NCBI RefSeq assembly: GCF_017792025.1
Contig: NZ_CP046956.1
Coordinates: 3,224,001 to 3,288,000, forward strand
Length of the DNA: 64,000 nt
From: Sediminibacillus dalangtanensis
GTDB lineage: Bacteria; Bacillota; Bacilli; Bacillales; Amphibacillaceae
Direction: 5' to 3'
The stretch's first letter is position 1, and the number at the start of each line of letters is the position of its first letter. Below the pieces are notes generated by a model. That model ran no database searches and had not been told where the DNA came from. It worked only from the letters and a program-made list of their open reading frames with translations. Below are positions 52,292 through 60,672 of the stretch, one piece after another. The translations under genes were made by a program, and so were the position numbers.

Positions 52292-52801
52292 ATGTTAGAA
52301 TTATTGAGAAAAAACAATGTTGTCGCTGGTCTGTTAGCTGTCATCCGGATTTACCTTGGTTACCAATTCCTTCACGCAGGGATTGAAAAATTAACAGGCG
52401 GTGGTTTTGACGCCAGCGGATTCCTGCAAGGCGCCATTGCTTCTGCAACAGGTGAACATCCAGCCGTCCAAGGCTGGTGGGCTACATTCCTTGAACACGT
52501 CGCACTGCCAAATGCAACGCTCTTCTCTTTCCTTGTCATGTGGGGTGAAGTACTTGTCGGTATCGCTTTGATTCTTGGATTGTTGACCAACTTTGCAACC
52601 TTGATGGGCATGATCATGAACTTCGCATTCTTGTTCAGCGGAACCGTCAGCACCAACGGCCAAATGATTCTGCTCGCCATCTTCGTCATCGTAGCAGGCG
52701 CCAATGCTGGGAAATATGGCTTGGACAGATGGGCAATGCCTTACCTGCAGGCCCACGCACCGATCAAGAAAAACCATAAAAAAGAAACCGCAACGGTTTA
52801 A
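52292..52801 (+). CDS. DoxX-family membrane protein
   Basis: A 169-residue DoxX-family protein with four hydrophobic helices. The family segment RIYLGYQFLHAGIEKL is near residue 19, and GEVLVGIALILGLLTNFATLMG and GANAGKYGLDRW follow. DoxX proteins are small quinone- or thiosulfate-linked membrane subunits; Bacillus relatives (CatD, MhqP) respond to quinone, thiol or redox stress. Two perfect redox-regulator-like palindromes precede the gene. A terminator follows at 52826-52859. Confidence 0.88.
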   Translation: MLELLRKNNVVAGLLAVIRIYLGYQFLHAGIEKLTGGGFDASGFLQGAIASATGEHPAVQGWWATFLEHVALPNATLFSFLVMWGEVLVGIALILGLLTNFATLMGMIMNFAFLFSGTVSTNGQMILLAIFVIVAGANAGKYGLDRWAMPYLQAHAPIKKNHKKETATV

Positions 52802-52825
52802 ACGAATGAACCGATCCATCCTATC

Positions 52826-52859
52826 AGATCAAATCACCAGGTGATTTGGTCTTTTTTTA
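52826..52859 (+). terminator. Terminator of doxX
   Basis: AGATCAAATCACC and GGTGATTTGGTCT pair (one G-T) around a minimal loop, followed by seven T. Confidence 0.85.
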
Positions 52860-52957
52860 TGGTGATTTTTTTCCTCCTAGAAAATTATTTGTAATTTTAT
52901 GTTAAAATCGAATCAATAGCTCGAAAATTCACATTTTAGAAAAGGAGACAGTCCATC

Positions 52958-53167
52958 GTGCGGAAGGAGAATGATTATAAAGCGATGCAATGGTTCGGTT
53001 ATGTCATTATACTGTTGTCACTGCTGGCAGACCGCTCAATCAGCGAATTCGGACGAGGACCTGTATTCGGTTTTTCTTATTTTGCTTGCATAGGAATTGT
53101 ACTGGGGGCAACCATTACATTCGTTTACTCGTATAAAGCAAAGAGAATTACAAAAAAGATACGATGA
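52958..53167 (+). CDS. Small two-helix membrane protein
   Basis: A 69-residue protein starting with GTG after AAAAGGAGACAG. Two hydrophobic helices (about 11-25 and 38-58) are followed by a very basic tail (SYKAKRITKKIR). Unknown family. A short hairpin (AAGCAGG/CCTGCTT) follows the stop, then the DedA gene. Confidence 0.6.
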   Translation: MRKENDYKAMQWFGYVIILLSLLADRSISEFGRGPVFGFSYFACIGIVLGATITFVYSYKAKRITKKIR

Positions 53168-53218
53168 AAAAGCAGGGTTGATCCTGCTTGTTGTTTTCTG
53201 AAAGATAAGGAGAAACAT

Positions 53219-53833
53219 ATGGAGAGCTGGCTGATAGATATTGTTGATACATTTGGTTATATGGGAATTATGTTTTTAATTGCGTGCGAAAACATTTTTC
53301 CTCCTATTCCTTCTGAAGTAATCCTGTCTTTTGGCGGATTTTTGACGACCACTTCCGATTTAACGAAAATAGGTGTCGTCCTCTCGGCCACAGCAGGATC
53401 TGTCATTGGAGCGATCGTTCTTTATATAATCGGTCTCCAACTAGACGTTTCCCGTTTAGAAAAGATAGTCAATCGGTGGGGACACGTCCTCCGACTCAAA
53501 ACATCCGATTTGTATAAAGCCGATCAATGGTTTGATAAGTATGGACCTTGGACCGTTTTCTTCTGCCGCTTTGTTCCACTCGTAAGGAGCCTGATCTCCA
53601 TACCGGCTGGCATGTCCAACATGAATGCGGTAGTATTTTTGCTACTCACAACCGTAGGCACGTTGATTTGGAATGTCGTACTAGTGTATGTTGGGGCTTC
53701 CCTAGGGGCTTCCTGGCAAGAAATCGTGCAAACGATGGAGGCTTACGCCCGTGTTGTTTATCTATTACTAGTTGTCCTGGTTATCCTGCTGGCTATTCTC
53801 TTCTTTCGCAAAAGAAAACGTCATGGAAAGTGA
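53219..53833 (+). CDS. DedA-family membrane protein
   Basis: A 204-residue DedA (VTT/SNARE-associated) protein with about five membrane segments. The family motifs are present: ENIFPPIPSEVILSFGGF near residue 24 and FFCRFVPLVRSLISIPAGMSNM near 115. DedA proteins act in membrane lipid flipping or homeostasis and proton-motive-force-dependent resistance. AAGGAGAAA precedes the ATG. It begins a plus-strand series of small membrane protein genes. Confidence 0.92.
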   Translation: MESWLIDIVDTFGYMGIMFLIACENIFPPIPSEVILSFGGFLTTTSDLTKIGVVLSATAGSVIGAIVLYIIGLQLDVSRLEKIVNRWGHVLRLKTSDLYKADQWFDKYGPWTVFFCRFVPLVRSLISIPAGMSNMNAVVFLLLTTVGTLIWNVVLVYVGASLGASWQEIVQTMEAYARVVYLLLVVLVILLAILFFRKRKRHGK

Positions 53834-53853
53834 ACAAAGGAGGTAACGTTCGA

Positions 53854-54145
53854 ATGGCCATTTTCACAAGTTACATTATCGCCCTATTGGCAGCTGCTAT
53901 TGCTTATCAATTTAGTGAAGGCAAGTCGAAAAAGAAGAAATACAAGATTTGGGGATTTACAATTATGCCCCCTCGTTGCTTTTGGATTGGGATTGACGTA
54001 TGCAGTACTTGTAAAAAGTGGCTGGGCCGCCATGATTATGCTCTACCTGTTCCCGCTGTTTTTTCTGATCGGCCTTTTTATTTTACTAGCGGGGATTTTT
54101 AATAAGAAAGAAGAAACTTCACGAAAGGATTCTGTACATGAATAA
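53854..54145 (+). pseudogene. Small membrane protein gene with a one-base frameshift in a C-run
   Basis: An ATG at 53854 with a strong AAAGGAGGT site opens a frame beginning MAIFTSYIIALLAAAIAYQF. At the CCCCC run near 53969 the hydrophobic frame shifts: removing one C gives IMPLVAFGLGLTYAVLVKSG and then MIMLYLFPLFFLIGLFILLA to a stop at 54145. The restored product of about 96 residues would have three helices. The ribosome site and overlap with the next gene argue it was recently functional; a sequencing error or phase-variable tract is also possible. Confidence 0.7.
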
Positions 54146-54428
54146 CTCCTACAGTAAATGGTCTGCCATTTTAGCCATTATTTGTGCAGCAGCTATTTTT
54201 GCGTCGTATGCCATCGCCCCTAAGCAACCCGAAGGCATGATGGTCGTCTTGATCCAAGTATTGTTTTTCACCGCAATTATCACCGGGCTTCTCAGTCTGA
54301 TTTTCAGCTTTGTCGGAGTTAGAAAAAAAGAACCCGGCTATTTGAAATTTGTCGCCCCTGTCATCGTTTGTTTGGTTATATTGACGTTCCTTATATCGTT
54401 TGCAATCATGGTCGTCAGTTTTTTTTAA
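54138..54428 (+). CDS. Small three-helix membrane protein
   Basis: A 96-residue protein with hydrophobic helices at about 9-27, 35-58 and 70-95. Its ATG lies inside the end of the frameshifted gene, eight bases of overlap, so translation was coupled to it. Unknown family. Confidence 0.65.
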   Translation: MNNSYSKWSAILAIICAAAIFASYAIAPKQPEGMMVVLIQVLFFTAIITGLLSLIFSFVGVRKKEPGYLKFVAPVIVCLVILTFLISFAIMVVSFF

Positions 54429-54463
54429 AGCTTGTTATTTTTCAAGAATGAAAGGAAGTAAAA

Positions 54464-54946
54464 ATGTTAGTGGCTAACGAGGATCCATTAAGCACAGAGA
54501 CCAGGCGGGTGAAGCAAAAATTCAAATGGGGATGTCTGATCTGGCTGGGGATTTTCGGAGCTGGAATCCTCGTTCTAGCCATCCTTTTTATAGGCCCTGA
54601 GACTGTTTTTGGCTACTCCTATCTTTTTGCACTGCTGGTTCGCATCGTTTTGACGATGTATTTACCCTGGTTGACACTACCTGCAGCAGTAATAAGTCTT
54701 ATCCTCTCCAAAAATACCAAAAGAGCCATCATTGCAATAGGCGTCTGCATTTTGGTTGAAGTCTTGGATAACTACGTTCAAAGCGGTCGCGGGCCAGGTT
54801 CAGGAGAATATCTCCTATGGCTTGTAGACGACGGGACAATTTTGGATTATTTATGGGTGATTGGCTACCTATACCTTGTATATTGGTGGATAATAGTTGT
54901 TAAAAGGAAAAAGAAAAGGGAGGAAAACAATGAATCTCGGAGATGA
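54464..54946 (+). CDS. Membrane protein, unknown function
   Basis: A 160-residue protein with four to five hydrophobic helices and a basic C-terminal tail (VKRKKKREENNESRR). GAAAGGAAGT lies before the ATG. It overlaps the start of the DinB-like gene by 17 bases. The family is not recognised. Confidence 0.65.
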   Translation: MLVANEDPLSTETRRVKQKFKWGCLIWLGIFGAGILVLAILFIGPETVFGYSYLFALLVRIVLTMYLPWLTLPAAVISLILSKNTKRAIIAIGVCILVEVLDNYVQSGRGPGSGEYLLWLVDDGTILDYLWVIGYLYLVYWWIIVVKRKKKREENNESRR

Positions 54947-55472
54947 ATACTTGAACATTATCATTCTACGATTCAAAAGCGTTAAAAGACTTGGAGAACA
55001 AACGATGAAGCAACTATCAGAGAAGGATATTCATTGGACTTATAACTCTGAATCCAACAACGTCGCCATTATCGTCAAGCATTTGAGTGGGAATATGGTC
55101 TCAAGATGGACGGACTTTTTAAATTCCGACGGAGAAAAACTTGACAGAAACCGGGAGGACGAATTTGAGGATACCATTTCATCGAAAGCTGAACTCCTGG
55201 AGATTTGGGAGCGAGGTTGGAAAACTTTATTTGATGCATTAAATAGCTTAACAGAATCCGATTTATTAAAAACCGTTCCTATCCGTGGAGAGGGTCTCTT
55301 AGTTATCGATGCAATTGAAAGACAGCTGGCGCACTACGCTTCCCATATTGGCCAAATGGTTTATATCGGTAAGCTGGTAAAAGATTCTGACTGGGAAAAT
55401 CTCAGCATTCCAAGAGGAAAATCACAGGAATACTTGCAGCAAATGCTCGATCAGCATAAAAAGAAAAATTAA
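54930..55472 (+). CDS. DinB-like protein (DUF1572)
   Basis: A 180-residue four-helix-bundle protein of the DinB/DUF1572 type. Expected metal-binding histidines can be seen: His in IVKHLSGNMVSRW near residue 50 and the pair in RQLAHYASHIGQMVYI near 130-137. These proteins resemble bacillithiol-dependent transferases in fold, but DUF1572 itself has no proven reaction. The ATG at 54930 follows GGGAGGAAAACA. Confidence 0.82.
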   Translation: MNLGDEYLNIIILRFKSVKRLGEQTMKQLSEKDIHWTYNSESNNVAIIVKHLSGNMVSRWTDFLNSDGEKLDRNREDEFEDTISSKAELLEIWERGWKTLFDALNSLTESDLLKTVPIRGEGLLVIDAIERQLAHYASHIGQMVYIGKLVKDSDWENLSIPRGKSQEYLQQMLDQHKKKN

Positions 55473-55503
55473 ACCATTATTTTACTAGATAGGGGGCTTA
55501 GAA

Positions 55504-56025
55504 ATGGATGCAACCTTTCATGTCGATCATGCAGTATTTAACTATCGCACTGCAGCCGTAATGATTAAAAATGACCATGTTTTGCTGCATAAGCAAGTTC
55601 ATGAAGATCATTGGGCGCTCCCAGGCGGCAGAGTGGAAATCCTAGAGGATTCCCAAACGACAGTGCAGCGGGAAATCAAAGAAGAACTGGGCTGGGATAT
55701 AGAAGTACATAACTTACTATGGGTGACGGAAAATTTTTTTGCATATAACGAACGGGATTTCCATGAAATCGGGTTGTATTATCATGCTTCACCACAAGCA
55801 TCGATAAAAGTCGAAGCCGATACTTTTTACGGGGAAGAAGGCAATAGACTTATCTATCAATGGGTTCCACTGGAGGAACTAAAAAATATAAATCTGGTTC
55901 CATGGTTTCTAAAAAACTCACTTCTAAATGTTCCAGCTGCTATTGAGCATAAAATAATCAAAGAAACGTATGACAATTTCCGGGGAAATAATCAGAAAAA
56001 AGACAAAGGCGGTTGGGGGAAATAA
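55504..56025 (+). CDS. Nudix hydrolase
   Basis: A 173-residue Nudix protein. The Nudix box is complete (G-x5-E-x7-REIKEELGW) at about residues 39-61, giving the metal-binding glutamates. It hydrolyses a nucleoside diphosphate linked to another group; the substrate is unknown. GGGGG precedes the ATG. The C-terminal 15 residues are basic and probably disordered. Confidence 0.88.
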   Translation: MDATFHVDHAVFNYRTAAVMIKNDHVLLHKQVHEDHWALPGGRVEILEDSQTTVQREIKEELGWDIEVHNLLWVTENFFAYNERDFHEIGLYYHASPQASIKVEADTFYGEEGNRLIYQWVPLEELKNINLVPWFLKNSLLNVPAAIEHKIIKETYDNFRGNNQKKDKGGWGK

Positions 56026-56068
56026 AAAGCAACCAACCGGAACATTCAACTTGATTTAACCGGTGTTA

Positions 56069-56269
56069 ATGACTTTTGTTACGCTCTGGTTGGGTAAGAG
56101 CTTTTCCGACAATACGTTTGGATAGTACCGCCTCCTCCTTCTTATAGCCGTTTCATTAGTCGGAACCATTCTCTCTTTCTTTGGAAATTCAGCTGAAATC
56201 GGCTTAACGGTCAGAGCTTTAGCAATCATCCTTTTCATCAGAATCATTATTTACGGAATTCTATTTTAA
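56069..56269 (+). pseudogene. Membrane protein fragment with an in-frame stop
   Basis: One frame reads MTFVTLWLGKSFSDNTFG, then a TAG, then YRLLLLIAVSLVGTILSFFG and VRALAIILFIRIIIYGILF to a TAA at 56267-56269. The two hydrophobic segments look genuine, but there is no ribosome site and the stop splits them. Probably the remains of a small membrane protein gene. Confidence 0.4.
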
Positions 56270-56287
56270 TGGAAAAGAGGCTACTCC

Positions 56288-57304
56288 ATGGTCAAACCAG
56301 TTAAGTTAAAAAAGGGAGATAAGATAGGAATCATTACTCCATCTTCCCCTGCACCAGTTCATTTTAAACAACGTTATCAAAGAGGTCTGGAACAATTAAA
56401 GAAACTTGGCTACCAGGTGGTAGAAGGAAAGTGTTCTACTCAACAACAGGCTTATCGTTCTGGAACAATAAAAGAAAGAGCCGAAGAAATCAATGCATTT
56501 TTTTATGATGACGAGATTAAAGCAATCATCAGTACGATAGGTGGTACCAACTCGAACTCTTTATTGCCTTACATTAATTACGACCTTTTGAAGGATAATC
56601 CGAAAATCGTAATGGGATATAGCGACGTAACAGCATTGTTGTTAGGCATTTATGCCAAAACAGGATTAATCACGTTTTATGGGCCGGCGATTGTCCCTTC
56701 GTTCGGAGAATATCCTGAAATGCTGCCAAAAGGGTTGGAATTTTTTCAGAATGTGACAGCCTTGCAGAAATCCTCCCCTTACACCCTTGAAATTCCGGAC
56801 GAATGGACGGATGAAATGCTCGATTGGCATACACAAAACCGGGCAAAAAAAATGTATAAAAATGAGGGATGGAATTGTTTGCGGGAAGGCAAAGCCTCCG
56901 GAAAATTGATTGGCGGCAACTTAAATACCATGTCAGGTTTTTTGAATACCCAATATTTTCCCGACCTGGACGACTCCATTCTCTTTATCGAAGATTCCTT
57001 TAAAGATATGGCGATGGAAGAAAGACTGTTCAGCATGTTAAAGGTATCTGGTATTTTTGATAAAATTAGTGGATTGATCGTTGGAAAACACGAACAGTTT
57101 AATGATTTAAGCGCTCCATTTACATTAGATGAATTGTTGCTGGAAGTGATCGGTGACAGGGATATCCCCATTCTCACCAATGTAGACGTCGGACATACTT
57201 TCCCTTCTCACGTTTTCCCCATCGGGATAAAGGCAGAATTGGATGCTGATCACGGGGAAATTGTTTTTTTGGAAAATGGCGTCATAGCGCATTCTGAATC
57301 TTAA
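56288..57304 (+). CDS. LD-carboxypeptidase / MccF-like serine peptidase (S66)
   Basis: A 338-residue peptidase S66 protein. The nucleophile elbow GYSDVTAL holds Ser112. The partner Glu (FIEDSF region) and His (DVGHTFPS) are in the expected order, completing the Ser-Glu-His triad. An insertion with WDELDWHT-like aromatic residues near 180 resembles MccF proteins that inactivate microcin C-like compounds, rather than housekeeping LdcA. The substrate is either a cell-wall tetrapeptide or a peptidyl-nucleotide antibiotic. Cytoplasmic, no signal peptide. Confidence 0.87.
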   Translation: MVKPVKLKKGDKIGIITPSSPAPVHFKQRYQRGLEQLKKLGYQVVEGKCSTQQQAYRSGTIKERAEEINAFFYDDEIKAIISTIGGTNSNSLLPYINYDLLKDNPKIVMGYSDVTALLLGIYAKTGLITFYGPAIVPSFGEYPEMLPKGLEFFQNVTALQKSSPYTLEIPDEWTDEMLDWHTQNRAKKMYKNEGWNCLREGKASGKLIGGNLNTMSGFLNTQYFPDLDDSILFIEDSFKDMAMEERLFSMLKVSGIFDKISGLIVGKHEQFNDLSAPFTLDELLLEVIGDRDIPILTNVDVGHTFPSHVFPIGIKAELDADHGEIVFLENGVIAHSES

Positions 57305-57466
57305 TCAATGCCTGGACTGAATAACAATATCGCTGCCACTCGTTGTCGAGTGGTTTTCTTCTTTTGATTCTTTTTGTCTACTTTCCCGCATGCTTTTTGC
57401 AATTATCTGCTAATCCGATTACATTAAAAGAGAGAACGATATTCATTTCGAAAGAAGGACACAAAC

Positions 57467-58969
57467 ATGTCAGAACTCGCACAAACCGCTTCAGCAAATA
57501 ACACAAAACGCCCTCTTGTGTTAGCAGCTTTGGTGATCTCCATGTTCATGGCAGCAATTGAGGGAACGATTGTCGCTACGGCGATGCCAAACATCGTCGG
57601 GGATCTTGGCGGTTTTTCAGTTTACAGTTGGGTTTTCTCTTCTTTTCTGTTAATGCAGGCAGTCACTACGCTTATCTATGGAAAACTATCAGACTTGTTC
57701 GGCAGGAAACCGATATTTCTAATAGGCGTCGTCATATTTTTGGCCGGTTCCCTGTTATGCGGACTGGCTACGACGATGACGATGCTAGTTGTGTTTCGGG
57801 TCATACAGGGTCTGGGCGCTGGGGCGGTCCAGCCAATCGTCACGACCATTGTGGGAGATATGTACACCGTCGAAGAACGTTCCAAAATCCAGGGCTATTT
57901 GGCCAGCGTTTGGGGGATTTCTTCCGTTGTCGGTCCGCTGCTGGGAGGCTTTATTGTTCGTTTTTCGGACTGGGCATGGATTTTTTGGATGAACATTCCG
58001 CTGGGGATTATCGGGATGATCGGTGTTATTATATTTTTCCATGAGGATGTTACCAAGGAAAAGAAATCGATCGACTACATGGGCTCGAGTTTGTTTTTTA
58101 TCGCCATTTCTGCTTTGATTGTTGTGCTCGTACAAGGCGGGGCAGCCTGGGCTTGGATTTCGCCGCAGGTACTGATATTGATAGCCATATTTATTGTTGG
58201 GGCCGTTTTGTTTATTTGGCAGGAGAAAAAAGCCACAGCACCAATGATGCCACTGGGAATCTGGAATAACAAATTGATTACCATCGCCAACCTGGCAACC
58301 TTGACTTCCGGCATGATGATGATCGGGTTGTCCAGTTTTCTGCCAACCTATGTACAAGCCGTAATGGGGTATTCCGCCATTGTTGCCGGGTTTACGTTGT
58401 GCACCATGTCGATTGGCTGGCCGATTTCCGCAACCATTGCCGGCCATCTGGTATTGAAAATCGGCTTCAGGCAGACTGCGATTTTGGGAGGAACTGCTCT
58501 GGGGATCGGCGGTTTGCTGTTTATGTTCCTCGATCCTGGGAAAGGACCTGTCTATGCGGGGATAAGTTCGTTTGTGGTTGGCGTAGGAATGGGATTGTCC
58601 AGCACTACCTTTATTGTTGCAATTCAAAGCAGTGTCGACTGGAAAACACGCGGCGTGGCTACATCCTTGAACATGTTCATGCGTATCATCGGCAGCGCGC
58701 TCGGTGCAGCAGTCCTCGGTGGTGTGCTCAACATGCGGATGAACCAATTGATGCAGGACAGCGGGGACTCCGGCTCTGATATCATCGACAGCAGCTCTAC
58801 CAACGCACTGCTGGACGAAACCATGCGCAGCCGCCTGCCGGAAAACGCCCTAGAACAGCTGCAGGCCTCCCTGTCCACAGCATTGCATGCCGTCTATATC
58901 GGCCTGTTCGCCATCGGACTCATCACATTCGCCCTGACCCTCTTCTTCCCCAAGATAGAGCGGAAATAA
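57467..58969 (+). CDS. DHA2-family (14-helix) MFS drug exporter
   Basis: A 500-residue transporter of the EmrB/QacA group. Motif A (GKLSDLFGRKP) lies between helices 2 and 3. The antiporter motif C-like VVGPLLGGFI, a motif B region around RVIQGLGAGAVQP and a long extracytoplasmic loop before the last helix fit 14 helices. It exports drugs or toxic cations by proton exchange. AGAAGGACAC precedes the ATG. No TetR-type regulator gene is adjacent. Hairpin repeats at 58980-59136 follow the stop and probably terminate transcription. Confidence 0.92.
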   Translation: MSELAQTASANNTKRPLVLAALVISMFMAAIEGTIVATAMPNIVGDLGGFSVYSWVFSSFLLMQAVTTLIYGKLSDLFGRKPIFLIGVVIFLAGSLLCGLATTMTMLVVFRVIQGLGAGAVQPIVTTIVGDMYTVEERSKIQGYLASVWGISSVVGPLLGGFIVRFSDWAWIFWMNIPLGIIGMIGVIIFFHEDVTKEKKSIDYMGSSLFFIAISALIVVLVQGGAAWAWISPQVLILIAIFIVGAVLFIWQEKKATAPMMPLGIWNNKLITIANLATLTSGMMMIGLSSFLPTYVQAVMGYSAIVAGFTLCTMSIGWPISATIAGHLVLKIGFRQTAILGGTALGIGGLLFMFLDPGKGPVYAGISSFVVGVGMGLSSTTFIVAIQSSVDWKTRGVATSLNMFMRIIGSALGAAVLGGVLNMRMNQLMQDSGDSGSDIIDSSSTNALLDETMRSRLPENALEQLQASLSTALHAVYIGLFAIGLITFALTLFFPKIERK

Positions 58970-58979
58970 AGTAGAATAA

Positions 58980-59037
58980 GGGGACAGTCCCCAATCACGT
59001 ATAGGGACACACTTTGGCTGGCGTCGGGGACTGTCCC
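58980..59037. repeat. GGGACAGTCCC-type hairpin repeat
   Basis: GGGGACAGTCCCC at 58980-58992 and GGGGACTGTCCC ending at 59037 form a long inverted repeat 10 bases after the MFS stop. Same family as 59103-59136, 60631-60664 and 61822-61896. Confidence 0.8.
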
Positions 59038-59102
59038 TGCCATAGGAAAAGCCCGAACCAGCGGGATTTCCGTTTATTCTATCCAGCTTTGAGCCCGATT
59101 TG

Positions 59103-59136
59103 GGGACTGACCCCATAGCCAAATGGGGTCAGTCCC
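59103..59136. repeat. GGGACTGACCCC-type hairpin repeat
   Basis: Perfect 13-base arms GGGACTGACCCCA and TGGGGTCAGTCCC with an 8-base loop. Second sequence variant of the repeat family, probably acting as a terminator. Confidence 0.85.
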
Positions 59137-59222
59137 TCTATTCCTACTCACTCATTGGCAGATTTAGTGAGTAGAAGAAAGTTTAGGAATAAAAATGTTT
59201 AATCCATGCCTCTTACAAAAGG

Positions 59223-59792
59223 ATGTGTTATTTTATTGTAAAAATAGTTGGAGACAAAGTGGTACTTAAAGAACCCGATCAACAAGCAATCGATGAACTT
59301 TATTACTGGAAGTATGAAGAGCCAGAACAGGCTGCAAAAAAGTGGAATGGGCCGTACATTCCCGAAGAAAGGGTCAGTAAACAAGAATACGATGTGAGCT
59401 GGCGACGGGAAGAGCCGATTGCTCCTGGCGTTCCTGCCTCATTGATCATTTACGTCGAAGATCAGCTGATTGGTTACGTAGGTGCCTATTGGGTTGATAA
59501 AAACACAAATTGGCTGGAAACCGGAATTGTCATATATGACAAAGATTATTGGAACGGCGGTTACGGCACCGAAGCCTATAAACGCTGGATTGACTTTTTG
59601 TTCCAACAAACCGACTTGCATAGACTCGGTATGTCCACTTGGTCAGGAAATGTCCGCATGATCAAAGTGGCTGAAAAAATCGGCATGAAGGAAGAAGCGA
59701 GGATAAGAGACGCTCGAATAGTAGACAATAAGTATTATGATGCCATTAAAATGGGGATGCTGCGAAGTGAATGGCAAAAAAAGCAAAATTAA
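59223..59792 (+). CDS. GNAT-family acetyltransferase (RimJ/RimL type)
   Basis: A 189-residue acetyltransferase of the ribosomal-protein/amino-group type. The acetyl-CoA loop is WNGGYGTEAYKRW, and LGMSTWSGNVRMIKVAEKIGMKEEARIRDA is typical of the RimJ/RimL group (spread over residues 135-165). The start is uncertain: the ATG at 59223 has AAAGG directly against it, and a GTG at 59259 with GGAG upstream is an alternative. A perfect terminator follows. Confidence 0.82.
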   Translation: MCYFIVKIVGDKVVLKEPDQQAIDELYYWKYEEPEQAAKKWNGPYIPEERVSKQEYDVSWRREEPIAPGVPASLIIYVEDQLIGYVGAYWVDKNTNWLETGIVIYDKDYWNGGYGTEAYKRWIDFLFQQTDLHRLGMSTWSGNVRMIKVAEKIGMKEEARIRDARIVDNKYYDAIKMGMLRSEWQKKQN

Positions 59793-59829
59793 CAGCCATA
59801 TAAATGCGAATAGATTTGGAACCATGCAG

Positions 59830-59860
59830 AAAACACGCTTGATTAGGTCAAGCGTGTTTT
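59830..59860. terminator. Terminator shared by the acetyltransferase and hepT genes
   Basis: Perfect 13-base arms AAAACACGCTTGA and TCAAGCGTGTTTT with a 5-base loop. A and T ends allow termination in both directions between two converging genes. Confidence 0.9.
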
Positions 59861-59872
59861 GCAATAATCCGG

Positions 59873-60268
59873 CTATTCGGTTTTCTCCGTCATTCTGGAT
59901 AACCAGCTATCGAGTAGAAAATAGTGGTGGCTTAAATTTTTATAGATCTTTATGGCCACTTCTTCATTATAAGTGTGAACCGTAAGATTCCGATCATCTA
60001 CCATGGAGAGAGCAGCGATTGCCTCATCTTCATTGAACAAACCTACTTCCCTGCAACTGCGAATCACACTCTTAGGAGAACCACAAACTAGTCCCTCTAC
60101 AATAAACAAATAATCCTTTGCTGCTTTCCAACATGCTTCAAAAGTGAATTCAAAGCGTTGGATTGACGCATCGCGCTCAATATCATCCGGAGTTTCTATC
60201 ATCACCAGCTTTTTAAATGCCTTCAAAGCATTCGCTGCTGCTTGAAATCGCTGTTGGAGTCTTTCCAT
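59873..60268 (-). CDS. hepT: HepT-type HEPN toxin (HI0074 family)
   Basis: A 131-residue helical HEPN protein. The RNase motif R-x4-H-x-Y is present as RNLTVHTY (Arg93, His98, Tyr100), at the start of the last long helices as in HepT toxins. In characterised HepT-MntA pairs the HEPN protein is an RNase toxin neutralised by AMP added to the Tyr of this motif by the MNT protein. Its ATG lies 46 bases inside the end of mntA, so translation is coupled. The older family name is nucleotidyltransferase substrate-binding protein. Confidence 0.88.
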   Translation of the reverse strand: MERLQQRFQAAANALKAFKKLVMIETPDDIERDASIQRFEFTFEACWKAAKDYLFIVEGLVCGSPKSVIRSCREVGLFNEDEAIAALSMVDDRNLTVHTYNEEVAIKIYKNLSHHYFLLDSWLSRMTEKTE

Positions 60269-60558
60269 AAGATAACCCCCTCTTGAAGGATGTTCTGCTT
60301 TAAAGAGTCATTGGCTTCCGCTAACTCAACAACATCTATATGATAAGGAATCTTACTATTTTCAAGAGCATCAAGCAATCTTTGCTTAAGAGCAGGGGAA
60401 ATAGGACGCTCGGCGTCAATAGCGATATCAATATCAGAACTCTGCTTTTGCTGCATTCTTGCCCATGATCCAAATAAATATACTGTCACATCATGATGTG
60501 GCATCGTCTTTTCCACAACACGCTTCAGTTCATTCAATGTTCGTTCGTGTGAGTTCAT
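60223..60558 (-). CDS. mntA: MntA-type minimal nucleotidyltransferase antitoxin
   Basis: A 111-residue nucleotidyltransferase of the minimal MNT family. The GS-x10-DxD signature is perfect (Gly30-Ser31, Asp42, Asp44 in GSWARMQQKQSSDIDIAID). By analogy with known pairs it AMPylates and silences the HepT toxin encoded downstream. Antitoxin before toxin with a 46-base overlap. Possible role in phage defence or plasmid/genomic island maintenance. Confidence 0.88.
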   Translation of the reverse strand: MNSHERTLNELKRVVEKTMPHHDVTVYLFGSWARMQQKQSSDIDIAIDAERPISPALKQRLLDALENSKIPYHIDVVELAEANDSLKQNILQEGVILWKDSNSDFKQQRML

Positions 60559-60630
60559 TTAAATCACACCTTTCCCCTTTTCCTTTAGTATATCACACCA
60601 TCCTTCATACAAACTGTTGGACGGAATGGG

Positions 60631-60664
60631 GGGACAGTCCCCAATAAGTAAAAGGGACTGTCCC
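60631..60664. repeat. GGGACAGTCCC-type hairpin repeat
   Basis: Arms GGGACAGTCCC and GGGACTGTCCC with a 12-base loop, T-rich on the right side. It lies between the mntA start and the diguanylate cyclase stop. Confidence 0.85.
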
Positions 60665-60672
60665 TCTCTTTT

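Noticed and set aside
57785..58747. 320-codon minus-strand frame inside the MFS gene
   Set aside because: Rich in His, Gln, Asn and Pro without hydrophobic cores; an antisense shadow of the exporter's codon usage.
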